Below, in pieces: positions 34,318 to 40,550 of a stretch of 40,550 bases of DNA. Location: contig NZ_JAMXEX010000025.1 of assembly GCF_025370775.1 (NCBI RefSeq), positions 1 through 40,550 on the forward strand. Reading direction: 5' to 3'. Position 1 is the first letter of the stretch; each line of letters starts with the position of its first letter. The stretch is from Ancylothrix sp. D3o. GTDB taxonomy: Bacteria > Cyanobacteriota > Cyanobacteriia > Cyanobacteriales > Oscillatoriaceae. The notes beneath the pieces were generated by a model. The model had not been told where the DNA came from. It saw only the letters and a list, made by a program, of their open reading frames with translations, and did no database searches. The position numbers and the translations under genes are program-made.

Positions 34318-35773
34318 ACACTGTCCGAGGTTTGACTTTAACTTCTTGCGCTAGGTATTTTGCCAAGGCTTCTATGCTAGAATATTCTGACAAAAGACTT
34401 GATTCTATTTCACATCCTAGCCACTGTTCTAAGTTGCCGAGTAGATTAATTAAGGTGACAGAATCTAATCCATAACTATCTACATCTGCTGTAATATCTA
34501 TTTCCACCGGCTCAATTTCTAGCAAATCGGCAGTATAGGCAACTAACCAAGCGGTAATTTCTGTCTGTGCTTGCATTTGTTGTTCCGCAGGGCCGGCATT
34601 TTTTGGCGTTTTCTTTCTCGGCAAGCTTGCCACAATTTCAGTGTAGCGTTTCATTGCTTCTTGCCGACTCATTCCTTGATAGCGCTTCCATGCTTGCCAT
34701 TGAATGTATTGGCGGGGATGTAAAATTGCATCGGGTTCTTCTTCATTACAATCTCCTTTTATTGCCTGCTTTTCTAGCCCATAAATTTCTATTTGCTGTT
34801 TATTTGGCGGTAGTTCAACATGATAAAAGCGGACTATATTGCTGGCTTTTTGAAATTCAGTTTCTATGGGGCTTAAATCATGCTTATCTCGTACAACATT
34901 GAGGTTATATTCATCTTTGCCAGACACTAAAATAGAAAAGTGCCGCTGAATATCATGGTTGTTCTGGTCAATAAAATCTCCTTTTAATCGATGAGAATAA
35001 ATTGCTACACTAGGATGAATGTAAGCTGCCGAAATTGATAGGCGCTGACTATTACTAATATTAGGAAGAGAACTGTGCATGACGCTTTCAGTAAAAATAA
35101 TAATTTGACCGGCTTTTGCCGGCACTATTTCCACTTCCCAGTCTGCCGGTTGAAACTCAAATGTTCCTGCTTTGATTCTGTCACCTTTATAAACTGATTT
35201 ATGATTTCGATAGTTAGCAAAAGTTGAGTCTTCTGCATCTACAGAATTTGTGAGTATTTTAAACGGCTTTTTGTGCGTTCCGTTGGCAAATTGCAAACAT
35301 CCTTTCTCGATAGGGACATCTTCCAAAGCAACCCATACTGTAAAGTTAATTGCGTTCGGATTCTTAGAAAAATCTAATTGAGGTTTTTCATAGTCAATAT
35401 CAAACATCCAGTAATATTCTTTATATTGATGCCAACCCGTAGCGCCTTGATTGGGCAACAAATAAAAAATATCTGTTCTCCAAAGCAGCAAATCAGAAGT
35501 TTCTATCTGATTTAAACGCTGTACAATTTTTTGGCTGCTTACTAAACTTTTAATCGGTTCATGGAATAAATGATGGTCTCGGCTCGTACAATCAATATTG
35601 TACACATTGTTGTATAACTTCAGCGCCTTTTTTCCATTCAGTTCTGTAATCACTTCACTATGGCTTTCAATACATTGCTTAACCGGCTCAATTTCTTCGG
35701 TTGAAAAAGTATCTAGGGGGCCAACCCATCCTTTTTCGTGAAAATGAGCAATTTGCTGTTCTGTTAGTTTCAT
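34310..35773 (-). CDS. SyrB2-like Fe/2-oxoglutarate enzyme fused to ACBP and ACP
   Basis: A 487-residue protein with TAGGAG 9 bases before ATG. Residues 1-300 belong to the PhyH superfamily and align by eye with SyrB2-type chlorinating enzymes: LLLWRTDIFYLLPNQGATGW, NFTVWVALEDVPIEKGCLQF, AKAGQIIIFTESVMHSSLPN. The iron-binding His residues would be His115 and His233, and Arg244 the oxoglutarate anchor. Position 117, Asp/Glu in hydroxylases and Ala/Gly in halogenases, is Tyr (W-H-Q-Y; codon TAT at 35423-35425). Residues about 303-390 are a whole acyl-CoA-binding domain (IYGLEKQAIKGDCN, QWQAWKRYQGMSRQEAM). Residues 400-477 are an ACP with DSYGLDSVTL, Ser438. It sits between two FAAL genes and overlaps the second, so it probably acts on a carrier-bound fatty chain. 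Whether it hydroxylates, halogenates or is inactive is open. Confidence 0.85.
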   Translation of the reverse strand: MKLTEQQIAHFHEKGWVGPLDTFSTEEIEPVKQCIESHSEVITELNGKKALKLYNNVYNIDCTSRDHHLFHEPIKSLVSSQKIVQRLNQIETSDLLLWRTDIFYLLPNQGATGWHQYKEYYWMFDIDYEKPQLDFSKNPNAINFTVWVALEDVPIEKGCLQFANGTHKKPFKILTNSVDAEDSTFANYRNHKSVYKGDRIKAGTFEFQPADWEVEIVPAKAGQIIIFTESVMHSSLPNISNSQRLSISAAYIHPSVAIYSHRLKGDFIDQNNHDIQRHFSILVSGKDEYNLNVVRDKHDLSPIETEFQKASNIVRFYHVELPPNKQQIEIYGLEKQAIKGDCNEEEPDAILHPRQYIQWQAWKRYQGMSRQEAMKRYTEIVASLPRKKTPKNAGPAEQQMQAQTEITAWLVAYTADLLEIEPVEIDITADVDSYGLDSVTLINLLGNLEQWLGCEIESSLLSEYSSIEALAKYLAQEVKVKPRTVYV

Positions 35774-35800
35774 CTTTGCTACTCCTATTTTAGAGATAAG

Positions 35801-37591
35801 TTATTTTTTTCTAATATCTACAAATATTGCTTCCAGTTTGCCTTCTTGAAATTGAACTTTACAAGCATGGCGCATAATTTTGCCGCTGGAAGTTTTAGGG
35901 ATGCTTCCTTGTTTGATTAAAACTACAGCATAAAGCTGTATTTCATGGAAAGCAGAAACTGCTTGACGAATTGTGCTGGTGATTTGTTTGCTATCTATCT
36001 GATTTTGCTCTGAACGATTCACCTCTTGAACTATAATAACACGCTCTTGACCTTCAGTTTCTACTGCAAAAGCTGCACCACAACCAAATCTAAGTGCGGG
36101 ATGGCTTTGTTGGACGCTCAATTCGATATCTTGGGGATAATGATTGCAGCCTGAAATAATAATGACATCTTTTAATCTTCCTGTAACAAATAATTCATTA
36201 TTTTTAATAAATCCTAAATCGCCGGTTCGCAAGAATGGACCTTCTTTTGTATCTGTAATGTAAGCTTGAAACGTCTTCTCGGTTAAATCCAAATGCTGCC
36301 AATATCCTTTTGCTACACTAGAACCGGCTACCCAAATTTCTCCGACTTCATCCACTCCACACCGCCTCAGAGTTTCGGGATTTACAATTGCAATTTTATT
36401 ATCTCCTGCGGTTATCCCGCAACTTGTTAAGCTGACAAAATTTTCCGTTTCATTTTTTCCATAGACTACTACCCTACCTTGTGACAAGCTTTGTCGGGAA
36501 ACTGTGCATATTTTGGGAATTTCATCAAGCTTCTTTGTTGTTACCATTAGTGTCGCTTCTGCTAATCCGTAACTAGGATAAAAAGCAGAAAAATTGAAGC
36601 CATAAGGTTTGAATTTCTCAGCAAATAATTCTAAAATTTCGCGGCGGATGGTTTCGGCGCCGGTGTGTGCAACACGCCAAGAAGTTAAGTTTAATTTTTG
36701 ACACTCATCGGGTTTGATTTTTTCTAGGCAATATTGGTACGCAAAACAGGGAGATCCTGTGTGGGTAACATGATATTTTGAGATAGCTGAAAGCCAACGA
36801 ATCGGATGTTTAATAAACGTCACCGGCGACATAATAAAGCAGGGAATGCCGGCATACAACGGTTGAAGCATTCCGTTTACTAATCCGTAATCGTGAAAGT
36901 AGGGAATCCAGCTTGCACAAATGCTTTCTGAGGTGTACCCATGTGCTTGCGTAATAGCGGCTATATTTGCTATGAGATTTTGATGAGTAATCGCTACCCC
37001 TTTTGGTGTAGAAGTTGAGCCAGATGTGTATTGCAGATAAGCTAAACTATCGCTTTTGATAGGGGTTTCTTTCCAGTCTTTCCCTGAGTTTTGATTAATT
37101 GTATTTGTCGCTATGTAAGACAGGGTTTTTAAGCTTTTGTAATCTGTTATAAAAGGTTCTAACTGAGACAAAATTTTGGATGTACTTAAGATAAAAGAGC
37201 ATTCAGCATCTTGAATAATCGATTCTAACCTCGGACGAATTCGCTTCAGTCTTGATGCTTCAGGTGCCGGTGTGGGAATGGCAATAACACCGGCATAAAG
37301 ACACCCGAAAAATGCCGCTATAAATTCTAATCCTTGCGGATAAATGAGTAGCGCTCTATCTCCAGGGGAAATGCAAGATTGCAAATGAGCAGCGATTGCT
37401 TTTGCTTTGCAATCTAACTGTTGATATGTCAACCTGTCTTCTGGCGTTTCCCCGTTGGCTAGATAAGTATAGGCTACTTGCGCCGGCTCAGAAGAAGCTC
37501 GCTGTTGTAAAATTTCCACCAAGGTAGAAAATTGATTTTTTTGATTTCCCAGCGTATCGAATAAAAGCATTTTTTCTCCCATACTCTTCAC
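35801..37591 (-). CDS. Stand-alone fatty acyl-AMP ligase (FAAL)
   Basis: A 596-residue protein. Motifs are YLQYTSGSTSTPKGVAITHQ, SWIPYFHDYGLVNGMLQPLY, YPSYGLAEATLM, then FLRTGDLGFIKNNELFVTGR and PKTSSGKIMRHACK. FAALs convert fatty acids to acyl-adenylates and pass them to a carrier protein rather than CoA. This one has no carrier of its own, so the ACP of the following gene (Ser438) or that of the other FAAL is the likely acceptor. GTG 37589-37591 is supported as the start by GGAGGT seven bases upstream, and it shares its first G with the TAG stop of the xylanase gene, which suggests coupling. It has no shared tag. Confidence 0.88.
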   Translation of the reverse strand: MKSMGEKMLLFDTLGNQKNQFSTLVEILQQRASSEPAQVAYTYLANGETPEDRLTYQQLDCKAKAIAAHLQSCISPGDRALLIYPQGLEFIAAFFGCLYAGVIAIPTPAPEASRLKRIRPRLESIIQDAECSFILSTSKILSQLEPFITDYKSLKTLSYIATNTINQNSGKDWKETPIKSDSLAYLQYTSGSTSTPKGVAITHQNLIANIAAITQAHGYTSESICASWIPYFHDYGLVNGMLQPLYAGIPCFIMSPVTFIKHPIRWLSAISKYHVTHTGSPCFAYQYCLEKIKPDECQKLNLTSWRVAHTGAETIRREILELFAEKFKPYGFNFSAFYPSYGLAEATLMVTTKKLDEIPKICTVSRQSLSQGRVVVYGKNETENFVSLTSCGITAGDNKIAIVNPETLRRCGVDEVGEIWVAGSSVAKGYWQHLDLTEKTFQAYITDTKEGPFLRTGDLGFIKNNELFVTGRLKDVIIISGCNHYPQDIELSVQQSHPALRFGCGAAFAVETEGQERVIIVQEVNRSEQNQIDSKQITSTIRQAVSAFHEIQLYAVVLIKQGSIPKTSSGKIMRHACKVQFQEGKLEAIFVDIRKK

Positions 37592-38712
37592 TACCTTACC
37601 TCCACAGGTTGTCTCAACAGTTCTACTAACGCATAAAAAGCCGGTTTAGGCTGATAATTTTCATCAAAAATTAACGCCGCATCGGGACGATTTGTAAATT
37701 GAGGAATCCACGAGTGCGCGTCTGTAAACCCCCACATTACAAAAGCTTTACAGTTACTTGCTTTTAAACAAACTTGCAGCATTTGCCGGTAAATATTAGC
37801 CTGAGCAACTAATCTTTCTTTTCTTGTTCCATATCCGTCCTGAATTTTCACATCCATTTCAGTGATATGTACCTCTAATCCCAACTCAGACAAACGCAGC
37901 ATATTATTCGCTATTTCTTGCGGCCTGGGTGTATAATTCAAACCAACGTGCATTTGCAATCCCACCCCATCAATGGGAACTTTTTTTAACAGCAATTGCT
38001 CGACTAAACGATAGATAGCATCAGACTTCCTCCCTCTTCCTTCGCCGCCATAGTCATTATAAAATAGTTTAGCATCGGGGTCAGCTTCGTGTGCCCAACG
38101 AAACGCCATTTCTATGTATTCGGGGCCAATAGTTTGCAGCCAAATTGTGTTTCTTAATCTGCCATCATCAGCCATAGCCTCATTCACCACATCCCAGGCC
38201 ATGATTTGTCCTCGATAGTGACCCACAACTTTATAAATATGATCTCGCAAAATGCTGATTGCTTCATCACGAGATAATTTTTTTTCTTTCAACCATTTTG
38301 GTAATTGATTGTGCCAAACGAGGACGTGACCACGCAAATTCATTTTATTTCTTGAAGCAAAAGCTACCATTTCATCTGCTTTTTCAAAATTATAACTGTC
38401 GGGAGTGGGACGCAAAGGTTCAAATTTCATCACGTTTTCTGGCGTGATAATATTAAATTGTTCCGCCAAGGTTTTTTGATAATTTGGCTCATTTTTTAAC
38501 GGCAAATCTCTCACCGCTGTGCCGATTTTAATGCCTCGCTCAGCGGCAAGCGTTCGCAAAGATGGGGTTGTTGTCTGAGCAATTTTTATGGTAATTTGGT
38601 TTGCAGTAACGTTACCCGGATTTAAAGCAAAAAAGGGCTGAGCTTGTATTATCAGTCCCATTAACCCGCTCACGACAAACAAAATTAATGTTTTTACCCG
38701 CTTTTTCCTCAT
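37591..38712 (-). CDS. Secreted GH10 endo-1,4-beta-xylanase-like hydrolase
   Basis: A 373-residue protein. Residues 1-30 are a signal peptide (Lys/Arg-rich start, then LILFVVSGLMGLII and a polar end). The GH10 barrel follows: FNIITPENVMKFEPLRP, RGHVLVWHNQLP, MAWDVVNEAM with acid/base Glu178, FYNDYG, VGLQMHVG and LEVHITEMDV with nucleophile Glu285, then FVMWGFTDAHSWI. All catalytic residues are present and the length is normal for a single-domain GH10. GH10 enzymes cut xylan and related beta-1,4 glycans. Inside a synthesis locus it may trim or release the cell's own surface glycan. Its ATG overlaps the TGA of the upstream GT2 gene by 4 bases, so the two are translated together. Confidence 0.92.
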   Translation of the reverse strand: MRKKRVKTLILFVVSGLMGLIIQAQPFFALNPGNVTANQITIKIAQTTTPSLRTLAAERGIKIGTAVRDLPLKNEPNYQKTLAEQFNIITPENVMKFEPLRPTPDSYNFEKADEMVAFASRNKMNLRGHVLVWHNQLPKWLKEKKLSRDEAISILRDHIYKVVGHYRGQIMAWDVVNEAMADDGRLRNTIWLQTIGPEYIEMAFRWAHEADPDAKLFYNDYGGEGRGRKSDAIYRLVEQLLLKKVPIDGVGLQMHVGLNYTPRPQEIANNMLRLSELGLEVHITEMDVKIQDGYGTRKERLVAQANIYRQMLQVCLKASNCKAFVMWGFTDAHSWIPQFTNRPDAALIFDENYQPKPAFYALVELLRQPVEVR

Positions 38713-39713
38713 TTTTTACTGTTCAGTCCTACCGTCAGTGTCCAGTGCATTAACTTTTGCCAGTATCGCTTTTTTAGGAATTTTTGAGCATCCATTTCTT
38801 CCCCCCTTTCTTGATAAAATTGTGCGAAACTCTCCACCCAGTTAATCACGGTTTCCACCGGCCTATAAGGCGAATAGTCCCAAGATTTTTGTAAAAATTC
38901 TACCATTTCTTTAGGATGGCCGGTTGAATGCAAATACCATCCTATCCATACTAAAGTATTGTACCGCACCCGTTTCTCTATTAATCGAATTGAAACCGGC
39001 ACATCAGGCAAAGAGAAAAAATTATCCATTACTGCCGCAAGTGATCTGGCTTGGGGCAACCCTTTATACATGGCACTCCCCGGATGTTGACGATAACAAA
39101 CAGTTACTTCAAGCAACCAGCAAGCTTCGCACCCCATCAGTGCTAAACGTAACACTAGATCAGTATCTTCTGCCGGTGGAAACCTCTTATCAAAACCACC
39201 AACTTTGATTAACCATTCTCGCTTAAACATCATAGCGCTGGGTAACACTGGCTTCCATCTTAACCAAGATTCCAAATTTAATTGGGGTACTTTTTCCCAA
39301 GGCGTGACATCCATAAGCGGGGTGCCATGCCGGTCTACACGCCGCCAACCGCTGTGAACAATTCCTAACGAAGGCTGTGTAGAAAATAAAGCAACTTGGG
39401 CAGCTAATTTATCTGGTAAAAAATAGTCATCAGCATCAAGAAAAGCTACTATTTCTCCTTTAGCTACTTCTATACCACGATTGCGAGCCACTGCGACACC
39501 TTGATTAGATTGATAGATGTAATAAATATGATTTAGATAAGGTTTTAAACGCTCAACCGTATCATCTGTAGAGCCATCATCAACCACAATGATTTCATAA
39601 TTCTGGTAAGTTTGCTGCCAAACACTTTCAACTGCTTGAACGATATATTGCGAGGCATTGTAAGTAGGAATAATTACACTCACAAGAAAAGGGTTTATTG
39701 TTAGCACTGGCAT
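38709..39713 (-). CDS. GT2 family glycosyltransferase
   Basis: A 334-residue GT2 enzyme: VSVIIPTYNASQYIVQAVES, EIIVVDDGSTDDTVERL, ARNRGIEVAKGEIVAFLDAD, LPSAMMFKREWL, then PPAEDTDLVLRLALMGCEA and CYRQHPGSAM. The C-terminal 100 residues form a helical tail (RVRYNTLVWIGWYLHSTGH) shared with the GT2 half of the protein at 15315-17312. ATG 39713 has GGAG touching it. A GTG two codons downstream (39705-39707) sits at the ideal distance of six bases from that GGAG, so the true start may be Val-Leu-Thr-Ile-Asn. It is the first gene of the - strand run. Upstream lies a broken kinase relic, so the promoter is not identified. Confidence 0.88.
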   Translation of the reverse strand: MPVLTINPFLVSVIIPTYNASQYIVQAVESVWQQTYQNYEIIVVDDGSTDDTVERLKPYLNHIYYIYQSNQGVAVARNRGIEVAKGEIVAFLDADDYFLPDKLAAQVALFSTQPSLGIVHSGWRRVDRHGTPLMDVTPWEKVPQLNLESWLRWKPVLPSAMMFKREWLIKVGGFDKRFPPAEDTDLVLRLALMGCEACWLLEVTVCYRQHPGSAMYKGLPQARSLAAVMDNFFSLPDVPVSIRLIEKRVRYNTLVWIGWYLHSTGHPKEMVEFLQKSWDYSPYRPVETVINWVESFAQFYQERGEEMDAQKFLKKRYWQKLMHWTLTVGLNSKK

Positions 39714-39719
39714 CTCCTA

Positions 39720-39925
39720 TCAGGAGCGGATGGGAAATAGAAGGCAAAAATAAGTACCCTGAACAACCTCAGACTGAGCCTCCAGAGTTCCACCATGTTT
39801 TTTACCACAATTTGATGGGCAATTGCCAAACCTAAAACAAATCCTTTGCCTGTTTCTTTACTTACTGTTGGCTCATTTGAAATTGACATACTCACGCCTG
39901 CTAAAGTCACAGTGAATATGTCCAA
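39720..39925 (-). pseudogene. Histidine kinase ATPase-domain tail, frameshifted
   Basis: NEPTVSKETGKGFVLGLAIA then HQIVV matches the G1/G2 box of sensor-kinase ATP-binding domains ('GTGLGLAIAHQIV'). After that the frame shifts: the neighbouring frame reads KHGGTLEAQSEVVQGTYFCL and LFPIRS to a TGA at 39720-39722, the normal end of such kinases. The Thr-Gly of the G2 box is replaced by Phe-Val. N-terminal to this the sequence is not kinase-like. Only about 60 residues remain, so it is a relic just upstream of the first gene of the locus. Confidence 0.7.
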
Positions 39926-40162
39926 TACCAGCCCGATGTGCTGTGCTTTGAGACATTAAACCTCAAACGAATGCAGCGGCTATCGGGCCTCAAGGTGAGC
40001 GACTTAGCTCTGGGGGAGTTTCTGTAAATCCTAGAATGGGTTACCAAAAAAAAGCAGAAGTTGGTAGTCAGGAAAGTGCGGTTTTGAAGCCGAGCATGGG
40101 GGCGACCTCCTTGCTTAGGTTAACGGAGATGTCAAGAAAGCCTACTAAGTTTTGGGCAAATA
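39926..40162. other. Intergenic stretch without recognisable gene
   Basis: No convincing coding frame, RNA gene or repeat is seen between the kinase relic and the recombinase relic. A plus-strand open frame here runs on antisense to the recombinase and is not credible. Confidence 0.4.
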
Positions 40163-40550
40163 TCAGGATGAACTATCATCCGGTCTGGCGTGTAGATAGC
40201 GCTCTGTTGTGGAAATACTGGAATGTCCCAAAGTTGCCTGTACCAGATGTAGAGGAGCACCCCTATCTAATGAATGGGAAGCATAAGCTTTCAGGCAACC
40301 AATGGGGTGATACTTTCTGTTCAAGACCGGCCCTTTTAGCCGCTGCTCTGACAATTCTCACAACATTACTTGCGGCATAATGCCGGCCTGATTTGGTAGG
40401 AAAAACCGGCATTGTTGAACCGGCCTTTTTGCGTGTGGTTTGTAAATCTTTCCACAATTGTTCAGAAATAAGAATGTGGCGAAGTTTAGAACCTTTCCCT
40501 AAAATATCGACTTGCCCGCCTGGGATTCGTTTTTTTAAATCCTTCCACTT
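40163..40550 (-). pseudogene. Tyrosine recombinase (integrase) C-terminal part, frameshifted, 5' end outside
   Basis: Two overlapping reverse frames join to give a XerC/D-like catalytic domain. The upstream part includes a FPTKSGRHYAASNVVRIV segment and KVSPHWL. The downstream part is AYASHSLDRGAPLHLVQATL, then GHSSISTTERYLHARPDDSS, with the LGH box and the nucleophile Tyr. The frameshift falls right after HWL, where HxLR normally provides the second catalytic Arg, so that residue is lost. The gene begins beyond the window end. It is an inactive integrase that marks an old mobile-element border next to the biosynthetic locus. Confidence 0.75.

Noticed and set aside
40036-40380. Plus-strand 114-codon frame at the right edge
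   Set aside because: Antisense to the recombinase relic, no motif and no ribosome site.

Overview
The window looks like a chromosome segment of a filamentous, non-heterocystous cyanobacterium (Oscillatoriales-like). The basis is the gene content: RTX and TPR giants, fatty acyl-AMP ligases, cyanobacterial IS relics, AT-rich DNA with many CCGGC words. No rRNA or other marker gene is present, so this placement is inference.

Layout. (1) Positions 1-5,100 are a graveyard of mobile DNA. It holds the 3' end of a LysE-type exporter, a possible structured-RNA/group II intron remnant, a complete IS1-family element with both inverted repeats, a shattered IS5-type transposase, one intact small PD-(D/E)XK-like gene, a shattered IS701/IS4-type transposase, and a TnpB (IS200/IS605) tail with its right-end hairpin. 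(2) Positions 5,258-15,202, + strand: an RTX calcium-binding protein with a near-consensus promoter and a terminator; a 2,076-residue TPR protein containing a GT61-like and a GT2-like glycosyltransferase; and a TPR-methyltransferase-TPR-sulfotransferase fusion. (3) Positions 39,713 down to 15,315, - strand: a run of twelve collinear genes, reading GT2, GH10 xylanase, FAAL, SyrB2-like oxygenase-ACBP-ACP, FAAL-ACP-thioesterase, triple glycosyltransferase, acyl/aryl-AMP ligase-PCP, NRPS (C-A-PCP-TE), DUF6270-like protein, sulfotransferase, GT2-coiled coil, and GT8-like-GT2. (4) The right edge (39,720-40,550) has a frameshifted histidine-kinase tail and a frameshifted tyrosine recombinase.

The - strand run reads as a hybrid locus that could make an acylated, glycosylated and probably sulfated product (lipopeptide-glycan or acyl-decorated polysaccharide). 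Two FAALs activate fatty acids. A non-heme iron enzyme may act on the carrier-bound chain. A separate ligase and one NRPS module add one or two building blocks. Two Cys-nucleophile thioesterases release or transfer them. Up to seven glycosyltransferase domains and a sulfotransferase decorate the product. The product is not known from the sequence.

The most striking observation is that five unrelated enzymes of this locus (sulfotransferase, DUF6270 protein, NRPS, triple glycosyltransferase, FAAL-TE) end in the same 22-residue, three-heptad helix. A sixth protein (GT2-coiled coil) carries a long array of 14-residue repeats in the same register. This suggests a shared coiled-coil address tag that could gather the enzymes on one scaffold. 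A second notable case is the SyrB2-like protein, which has Tyr where the iron-binding acid (hydroxylases) or Ala/Gly (halogenases) is expected, and is fused to a complete acyl-CoA-binding domain and an ACP.
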